Below, piece after piece: positions 6,233-10,035 of a stretch of 10,035 nt of DNA. The DNA lies in the NCBI GenBank assembly GCA_005788075.1, contig SXZC01000060.1:1-10035 (forward strand), in the 5' to 3' direction. The DNA comes from Actinomycetota bacterium (lineage in GTDB: Bacteria > Actinomycetota > Thermoleophilia > Miltoncostaeales > Miltoncostaeaceae). Position 1 is the first letter of the stretch. Each line of letters opens with the position of its first letter. Under the pieces are notes generated by a model. That model searched no databases, was not told where the DNA came from, and was given only the letters and a program-made list of their open reading frames with translations. Made by a program: the position numbers and the translations under genes.

Positions 6233-6748
6233 GTGTCTGCCGCCCTCATCCGCCGCAGCGTAGCCGTGTCGTTCCTCGTCGCGCTCCTCCTGGGCGTGTT
6301 CGCGATGCCCGCGTTCGCGGGGGGACGCCAGGTGCTCGCCGACTACGAGGACAACGGCCAGATCGACGGCTGCTACACGCTGGCCGACTACGAAGAGGCG
6401 CTCAAGCTGATCCGGCCCGACCAGCAGCAGTACGGAGCGGCCGTCGACGTCATCCGCCAGGCCGAGCTCACCAACATCCGGCGCCCGGGCCAGGCCTGCG
6501 GCGCCACCTCGGCATCGGGGTCGTCCAGCGACATCCCGGGCAGCGAGACCACCGCCTCGGGCGCCAACGGATCCGACACGGACTCGGGCGAGACCATCGG
6601 CGACGACGAGGGCGGTCTGAGCGCCGTGGCCATCGCGATCATCGTCGCCGTGGGTCTGGCGATCATCGGGTTCGTGATCTACCTCATCGCCTCCCGCCGC
6701 GGCGGGGGATCCGGCGGCGACGCGGACGCCGGCAGCGGCAGCGCATGA
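6233..6748 (+). CDS. Secreted, C-terminally membrane-anchored protein of unknown function, 171 aa
   Basis: I do not recognise the family. Residues 1-29 form a signal peptide: basic LIRRS, a hydrophobic core, then AFA before the likely cleavage site after residue 29. The outside domain (about 30-92) has VLADYEDNGQIDGCYTLADY, a helix rich in Gln, Glu and Leu, and two cysteines (47 and 89) that could form a disulfide. It is followed by a Ser/Gly/Asp/Thr-rich flexible linker (about 92-128), one membrane segment (about 131-153) stopped by SRR, and a short Gly-rich cytosolic tail. The topology is therefore like a type I anchored protein with a small extracytoplasmic head. The GTG start is chosen because it opens the signal peptide and lies 7 nt after TACGCT. 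The stop overlaps the lepB start as ATGA, so the two are translationally coupled. Confidence 0.8.
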   Translation: MSAALIRRSVAVSFLVALLLGVFAMPAFAGGRQVLADYEDNGQIDGCYTLADYEEALKLIRPDQQQYGAAVDVIRQAELTNIRRPGQACGATSASGSSSDIPGSETTASGANGSDTDSGETIGDDEGGLSAVAIAIIVAVGLAIIGFVIYLIASRRGGGSGGDADAGSGSA

Positions 6749-7464
6749 GGAAGGTCATCAAGGACCTCATCCTGCCGGTGGCGGTGGCGGTGACGCTCGC
6801 CTTCGTGATCCAGGCATCGATCGCGAAGCCCTACGAGATCCCCACCAACTCCATGTACCCGGCCATCCAGGGCGCCAACTCCACTGGCGACCGCGCCCCC
6901 GACCGGGTCATCGCCAACCGGGTCATCTACAAGCTGCGCGATATCTCGCGCGGCGACGTGGTGGTGTTCGACCCCACTCCGGGCGCGCGCGCCGCGTGCA
7001 GCGAGCCGGGCGACGTGCCATTCGTCAAGCGCGTGGTGGGCCTGCCCGGCGACACCGTCACGGTGAAGAAGGAGACCATCTCGCAGTCGAACCCCGACCC
7101 GGCACTGCGCCCCGGCGGGGAGCTCGCGGTGCGCCGGGTGGCCGAGCCCAACACCTACGGCCCCGACGGCGTGCGCGACGAGCCGCTCGGCGAGGGCGAC
7201 GTCACCTACGTCACCTACGTGAAGGCGGCGGGCGACGCCAAGGCCCGTCCGCTGGTGGTGGACGGCTCGATCACCCCCGACTACGAGGCCGACTTCCCCA
7301 CCGTGCCGCCCGACCAGGTGCTGGTGCTGGGCGACAACCGCCCCGGCTCATGCGACGCCCACATCTGGCTCGAGCGCGGCGCCGAGTTCACCCCGCAGTC
7401 CAACGTGATCGGCCAGGCCGAGATGATCTACTGGCCCATCCAGCGGGTGCGCTTCCTGAGCTAG
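6745..7464 (+). CDS. lepB: Signal peptidase I, 239 aa
   Basis: This membrane-anchored serine protease (peptidase family S26) removes signal peptides from exported proteins at the outer face of the cytoplasmic membrane. An N-terminal membrane segment (about residues 8-27) is followed by the signature boxes: IPTNSMYPAI with catalytic Ser 36, DISRGDVVVF (67-75), FVKRVVGLPGD with general-base Lys 95, and VLGDNRPGSCDAHIW (GDN at 196-198). The nucleophile box is normally SGSM-like and here is TNSM. The last box is slightly divergent, with SCDAH in place of the usual S-x-D-S-R. A ~60-residue insertion between the Lys box and the GDN box is rich in charged residues, within the range seen in the family. 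The start overlaps the stop of the preceding gene (ATGA) and has no strong Shine-Dalgarno sequence of its own, consistent with coupled translation. It converges with the CrtC-like gene 36 bp away. Confidence 0.95.
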   Translation: MRKVIKDLILPVAVAVTLAFVIQASIAKPYEIPTNSMYPAIQGANSTGDRAPDRVIANRVIYKLRDISRGDVVVFDPTPGARAACSEPGDVPFVKRVVGLPGDTVTVKKETISQSNPDPALRPGGELAVRRVAEPNTYGPDGVRDEPLGEGDVTYVTYVKAAGDAKARPLVVDGSITPDYEADFPTVPPDQVLVLGDNRPGSCDAHIWLERGAEFTPQSNVIGQAEMIYWPIQRVRFLS

Positions 7465-7500
7465 CCCCGGGCCCCCGGGATCGCGAGGCCCGCCCCCGAC

Positions 7501-8604
7501 TCAGCGCAGCATCATCTTCTCGTAGAGCGTCTGGCCGCGCAGGGTGTCGTTCACCCCGCCCACGTGGATGTCCAGCTCCATGTCGGCGGTGAAGTCGTAG
7601 TACCAGGGGTGCTCGCCGGCGTGCAGCAGGCGGTGGCGCCATGAGGCGTGCTGGTCACCCATGTCGAGCGACTCGATGAGCCGCGGGTTGGTCACGCTCA
7701 TGCGGAAGTGCTCGTCATCATGGGCCCAGGTCCATTCGAGCGAGGTGGGGTAGGGCTGGTGCTCGGGCGCCGGGCCGGGCACATCACCCGAGGTGACCAG
7801 GCGCAGCGGCAGCCAGTCGTCGGTAAGAAGCCGCTCGCTGGTGGCGAGCATCACGGTGGGCAGGTGGATCTGGCCCACGCCGAAGATGCCGCGCGACGTG
7901 AGGCGGGCGTACACCACGGTGTAGTCGCCGATGTGCGCGCGCCCCCAGTACCAGTGGTCGAGCCCGGCGTTCATCTGCCGGTTGCCCCAGTTGTGGTCGT
8001 GGTACGCCGCGCCGGTCACCTGCTGGGGCGCCCCGCCGTCCAACCGCAGCGTGCCTGACACCGTGCCCGAGGGCACCGGCACCACCCACGCCAGGAAGTG
8101 CTTCTTCGCGTGGTCGAAGAAGTTGACCCCCGCGCCGGGGCGCCACGAGGGGCAGCCGCGCTCGATCACCAGGTCGGCCTGCACCTTCTCGCCGCGGATG
8201 GTGAGCTCGTACCGCGCGAGGTCGCCGGCCACGTGGCTATCGCCGATGGTCACGTCGCAGCCGTCGGTGGACGACGAGAACGCACTGGCGGGCAGCGGGG
8301 TGTTCTCGCGAGTGGTGTTGCCCTCGGGGTCGCGGTGGATGATGAGCACCGACGGCGCGAGCGGCCCGTCGGCGGCCGCAGCCGGCTTGGTGTTGAACGT
8401 GGCCACGAGGGTGGAGCCGTCATCCAGCTGCATGTCGAAGTACCACCACTCGAAGGAGTGGTCGGCGATGTCATGGGTGCGGAAGCCGTCCTCCCATGGC
8501 TGCACCTCGGGACCCGTGAGTCCGAGCAACTTCATGCCATATGCGCCGTCCTCGGCCACCTTCGCGCGCATCTCGGGCGTATCGGGCAGGTCTATGGGGT
8601 GCAT
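7501..8604 (-). CDS. CrtC/AttH-type lipocalin-fold protein, 367 aa; carotenoid hydratase-related, true role unknown
   Basis: The protein matches the CrtC-like (hydroxyneurosporene synthase family) two-domain lipocalin fold. HSFEWWYFDMQLDDGST (about residues 49-65) opens the first barrel and GAAYHDHNWGN (about 198-208), followed by GLDHWYWGRAHIGDY, is the family signature. CrtC itself adds water to carotenoids, and other lipocalin-fold relatives catalyse cyclisations or bind hydrophobic ligands, so the name gives a fold rather than a reaction. No signal peptide is seen. ATG 8604 is chosen because GGAGG lies 5 nt upstream; the frame stays open to 8727, but that extension would be Cys/Arg-rich and would run through the NrdR-box region. 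No carotenoid gene is in the window. It diverges from nrdR over 137 bp that hold the NrdR boxes and patterned TTGC motifs. No clear -10/-35 pair is visible for it. Confidence 0.8.
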   Translation of the reverse strand: MHPIDLPDTPEMRAKVAEDGAYGMKLLGLTGPEVQPWEDGFRTHDIADHSFEWWYFDMQLDDGSTLVATFNTKPAAAADGPLAPSVLIIHRDPEGNTTRENTPLPASAFSSSTDGCDVTIGDSHVAGDLARYELTIRGEKVQADLVIERGCPSWRPGAGVNFFDHAKKHFLAWVVPVPSGTVSGTLRLDGGAPQQVTGAAYHDHNWGNRQMNAGLDHWYWGRAHIGDYTVVYARLTSRGIFGVGQIHLPTVMLATSERLLTDDWLPLRLVTSGDVPGPAPEHQPYPTSLEWTWAHDDEHFRMSVTNPRLIESLDMGDQHASWRHRLLHAGEHPWYYDFTADMELDIHVGGVNDTLRGQTLYEKMMLR

Positions 8605-8609
8605 CGGGG

Positions 8610-8614
8610 CCTCC
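8610..8614 (-). promoter_or_regulatory. Shine-Dalgarno sequence (GGAGG) deciding the start at 8604
   Basis: A full GGAGG lies 5 nt before ATG 8604 and is the strongest ribosome-binding site on the minus strand in this window. It argues against the 41-residue N-terminal extension that the open frame would allow. Confidence 0.75.
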
Positions 8615-8624
8615 GTGAGCGTTT

Positions 8625-8675
8625 TTGCGCATTTTGCTGCCAGATTGCAACATTTGCAGCGAAGGCGCGTCTTGC
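8625..8675. repeat. Five TTGC motifs at 9-, 11-, 9- and 18-bp spacing, with an inverted repeat
   Basis: TTGC occurs at 8625, 8634, 8645, 8654 and 8672 on the plus strand, roughly one or two helical turns apart. The third and fourth copies contribute to a perfect inverted repeat, TGCAA-CAT-TTGCA (8646-8658). The stretch is A/T-richer than its surroundings. It lies between the CrtC-like gene's ribosome-binding site and the NrdR boxes, so it may be an operator or promoter region for the minus-strand gene. The binding protein is unknown. Confidence 0.35.
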
Positions 8676-8685
8676 ATCGTGCAGA

Positions 8686-8701
8686 ACACTGCATGTAGTG
8701 T
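8686..8701 (+). promoter_or_regulatory. NrdR box 1 (ACACTGCATGTAGTGT)
   Basis: This 16-bp near-palindrome has perfect 5-bp arms (ACACT/AGTGT) and a CATG core, symmetric at 7 of 8 base pairs. It fits the known NrdR-box consensus ACACWATATATWGTGT at 13 of 16 positions. It lies 40 bp upstream of nrdR, upstream of the predicted -35 region. Confidence 0.85.
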
Positions 8702-8718
8702 GCCGCCTCATGTCGCCC

Positions 8719-8734
8719 ACCCCACACCTAGTGT
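8719..8734 (+). promoter_or_regulatory. NrdR box 2 (ACCCCACACCTAGTGT), overlapping the nrdR -10 box
   Basis: The right half (TAGTGT) matches the NrdR-box consensus fully and the left half is degenerate, giving 11 of 16 positions. It begins 33 bp after box 1, about three helical turns, which is the paired arrangement known for NrdR operators. Its right half coincides with the predicted -10 box, so bound NrdR would block RNA polymerase. Confidence 0.7.
8729..8734 (+). promoter_or_regulatory. Candidate -10 box (TAGTGT) for a leaderless nrdR-nrdJ transcript
   Basis: TAGTGT fits TANNNT and ends 7 nt before ATG 8742. There is no Shine-Dalgarno sequence, so the mRNA probably begins at or near the start codon. 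The -35 position falls between the two NrdR boxes and has no good hexamer. Confidence 0.5.
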
Positions 8735-8741
8735 TCGACGC

Positions 8742-9377
8742 ATGATCTGCCCGTATTGTGACGGTTCAGAGCATCGCGTAATGGAATCGCGTGTTCCGGA
8801 CACCAAGGATGCCATTCGCAGGCGCCGGGAGTGCCAGACATGTGGCAGGCGCTTCACAACGTATGAGCGGGTGGAGGAGATGCCGCTCATCGTGATCAAG
8901 AGCAACGGTGACCGTGAGCCCTTCGATCGCGAAAAGCTCCTCTCCGGGCTGCAGCGGGCGTGCCACAAGCGCCCCGTGCCCACCGCCCACCTGGAGGCCG
9001 CCGTGCGCGACATCGAGGTGAGCCTCAGGAACCGCCTGAAGCAGGAGATCACGAGCAACGCCATCGGCGAGCTCGCGCTGCGCAGGCTGAAGGACGTCGA
9101 CACGGTGGCCTACGTGCGGTTCGCATCTGTGTACCGCCAGTTCGAGGACACCGACGAGTTCGCGGACGAGCTCCACAGGCTCGAGCGGGAGCCCCCGCTG
9201 CCGCGTGGCCAGCGACCGCTGGATGACCACATGTTCGAGCTCCTCACCGAGTCCCTGCCGGTCGAGCGCCCCGCGCGCCGACGCCTCCGGGCCCTGGCCG
9301 GCGGACTGGGCGTGGAGGACGACGCAAGCAGCACCGATACCGAAACGAAGGCCGAGGAGGCAACTGATGGCGACTGA
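8742..9377 (+). CDS. nrdR: Transcriptional repressor NrdR with a C-terminal extension, 211 aa
   Basis: NrdR represses ribonucleotide reductase genes when its ATP-cone domain senses dATP/ATP. The zinc ribbon is complete: CPYC (Cys 3 and 6) and CQTC (Cys 31 and 34), with the DNA-contacting AIRRRREC and RFTTYERVE motifs. The ATP-cone follows at about residues 46-136 (VIKSNGDREPFDREKLLSGL, then VAYVRFASVYRQFEDTDEF). The family usually ends near residue 150; this protein continues for about 60 more residues with an amphipathic Leu/Arg stretch (HMFELLTESLPVERPARRRLRAL) and an acidic Asp/Glu/Thr tail. ATG 8742 is chosen because it starts the conserved MxCPxC motif; the frame is open upstream to 8625 but that part holds the NrdR boxes. 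Its end overlaps nrdJ by 11 bp, so nrdR and nrdJ are one operon, autoregulated through the two upstream boxes. Confidence 0.96.
   Translation: MICPYCDGSEHRVMESRVPDTKDAIRRRRECQTCGRRFTTYERVEEMPLIVIKSNGDREPFDREKLLSGLQRACHKRPVPTAHLEAAVRDIEVSLRNRLKQEITSNAIGELALRRLKDVDTVAYVRFASVYRQFEDTDEFADELHRLEREPPLPRGQRPLDDHMFELLTESLPVERPARRRLRALAGGLGVEDDASSTDTETKAEEATDGD
9354..9360 (+). promoter_or_regulatory. Shine-Dalgarno sequence (GAGGAGG) for nrdJ inside the nrdR tail
   Basis: GAGGAGG lies 6 nt upstream of ATG 9367, within the last codons of nrdR. It gives the internal gene of the operon a strong ribosome-binding site, in contrast to the SD-less first gene. Confidence 0.8.
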
Positions 9378-10035
9378 GGTCGTCGGCGCAGCGCCGAGCG
9401 AGAAGGCAAAGCCCAAGCGCGGAAAGGCGCTGGGGCTCACCCGCCACTTCACCAAGAAGGGGAAGCACCCCTACGACCTCCTCGAGTGGGAGCGTCGCAG
9501 TGCGGGCATCTCGTCGGGCGATGGCACCAGCGTGTTCGAGCAGGACAACATCGAGGTGCCGGCCGACTGGTCGCAGCTCGCCACCAACGTGGTGGCCAGC
9601 AAGTACTTCCGCGGCGCCATGGGCTCGCCCGAGCGCGAGTACTCGGTGAAGCAGCTCATCGACCGCGTGGTGCTCACCATCAAGGCCTGGGGCGTTGAAG
9701 AGGGCTACTTCAACTCCAAGGATGAGGCCGACGTCTTCGAGTTCGAGCTCACCCACCTGCTCGTCAACCAGATGGCCGCGTTCAACTCGCCCGTGTGGTT
9801 CAACGTCGGCATGCGCGAGAACCCCCAGTGCTCGGCGTGCTTCATCCTCTCGGTCGAAGACACCATGGATTCCATCCTGTCGTGGATCGGCAAGGAGGGC
9901 GTCATCTTCAAGGGCGGCTCCGGCAGCGGCATCAACCTGTCGGCCATCCGCTCGTCGAAGGAGCGCCTCTCGGGCGGCGGCGAGGCCTCGGGCCCGGTGT
10001 CGTTCATGCGCGGCGCCGACAGCTGCGCCGGCGCC
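9367..10035 (+). CDS. nrdJ: Vitamin B12-dependent (class II) ribonucleotide reductase, N-terminal part, cut by window edge
   Basis: This enzyme reduces ribonucleotides to deoxyribonucleotides using adenosylcobalamin as radical generator, with or without oxygen. The window holds the first 223 codons. After a short basic N-terminus (about residues 1-30, Lys-rich) come FNSPVWFNVG, NPQCSACFILSVEDTMDSI, GVIFKGGSGSGINLS, IRSSKERLSGGGEASGPVSFMRGAD and SCAGA. These are highly characteristic of NrdJ; the Cys in PQCSAC is one of the active-site cysteines. The catalytic radical Cys, the remaining barrel and the C-terminal redox Cys pair lie beyond the window. It starts at ATG 9367 behind GAGGAGG and overlaps nrdR by 11 bp. 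No cobalamin riboswitch is visible upstream; regulation appears to go through NrdR. Similar nrdR-nrdJ pairs are known in Actinomycetota. Confidence 0.96.
   Translation, partial: MATEVVGAAPSEKAKPKRGKALGLTRHFTKKGKHPYDLLEWERRSAGISSGDGTSVFEQDNIEVPADWSQLATNVVASKYFRGAMGSPEREYSVKQLIDRVVLTIKAWGVEEGYFNSKDEADVFEFELTHLLVNQMAAFNSPVWFNVGMRENPQCSACFILSVEDTMDSILSWIGKEGVIFKGGSGSGINLSAIRSSKERLSGGGEASGPVSFMRGADSCAGA

Noticed and set aside
7466..7492. Weak inverted repeats (CCCGGG copies; CGGGCC with GGCCCG) between lepB and the CrtC-like gene
   Set aside because: Stems of only 4-6 bp in very GC-rich DNA and no T tract; a terminator is expected here but not supported well enough to annotate.
8605..8727. 41-residue N-terminal extension of the CrtC-like protein
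   Set aside because: GGAGG 5 nt before ATG 8604 marks the start, and the extension would translate the TTGC motifs and NrdR boxes.
8625..8741. 39-residue upstream extension of NrdR
   Set aside because: Conserved NrdR proteins begin with MxCPxC, which is at ATG 8742; the upstream part holds regulatory sites.

Overview
The window is dense, very GC-rich, ordinary chromosomal DNA. There are no rRNA or tRNA genes, insertion sequences, CRISPR repeats or phage genes that I can see. A class II (cobalamin-dependent) ribonucleotide reductase gene follows nrdR, and several start codons have a TANNNT box 7-9 nt upstream and no Shine-Dalgarno sequence. Together with the codon composition this points to a high-GC Actinomycetota, possibly a deep lineage such as Thermoleophilia. 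The phylum is an inference and the class is a guess.

Layout. (1) Bases 1-1163, minus strand: most of a chorismate-binding enzyme, best read as aminodeoxychorismate synthase component I (pabB), cut at its 3' end by the window edge. (2) Diverging from it on the plus strand: a 184-residue acidic protein of unknown function (1218-1772), then an unrecognised multi-pass membrane protein (1821-2636) with HIHH and LDEF motifs. (3) Minus strand: an alpha/beta-hydrolase-fold protein whose nucleophile is Gly instead of Ser (2679-3380), behind the clearest promoter in the window. (4) Minus strand, apparently one operon: an O-antigen-ligase-type membrane protein with a TPR-like tail (4253-6166), followed 14 bp later by a complete Ser-Asp-His alpha/beta hydrolase (3528-4238). 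(5) Plus strand, diverging from (4): a secreted, C-terminally membrane-anchored unknown protein (6233-6748), overlapping by ATGA a signal peptidase I gene (6745-7464). (6) Minus strand, convergent with lepB: a CrtC/AttH-type lipocalin-fold protein (7501-8604). (7) Plus strand: nrdR (8742-9377), overlapping the start of nrdJ (9367 to the window end).

How they work together. The nrdR-nrdJ pair is a self-contained circuit. NrdR senses ATP/dATP, and two NrdR-box palindromes 33 bp apart sit just upstream of nrdR, the second on the -10 box, so NrdR should repress its own operon and the reductase. lepB and its partner gene are translationally coupled. The remaining genes are housekeeping or envelope genes with no evident pathway link to one another.

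I do not see a new multi-gene system. The items most worth a second look are the serine-less hydrolase behind a strong leaderless promoter, the apparent prevalence of leaderless starts, the membrane protein with HIHH and DE motifs, the lepB-coupled anchored protein, and the patterned TTGC motifs between the CrtC-like gene and nrdR.
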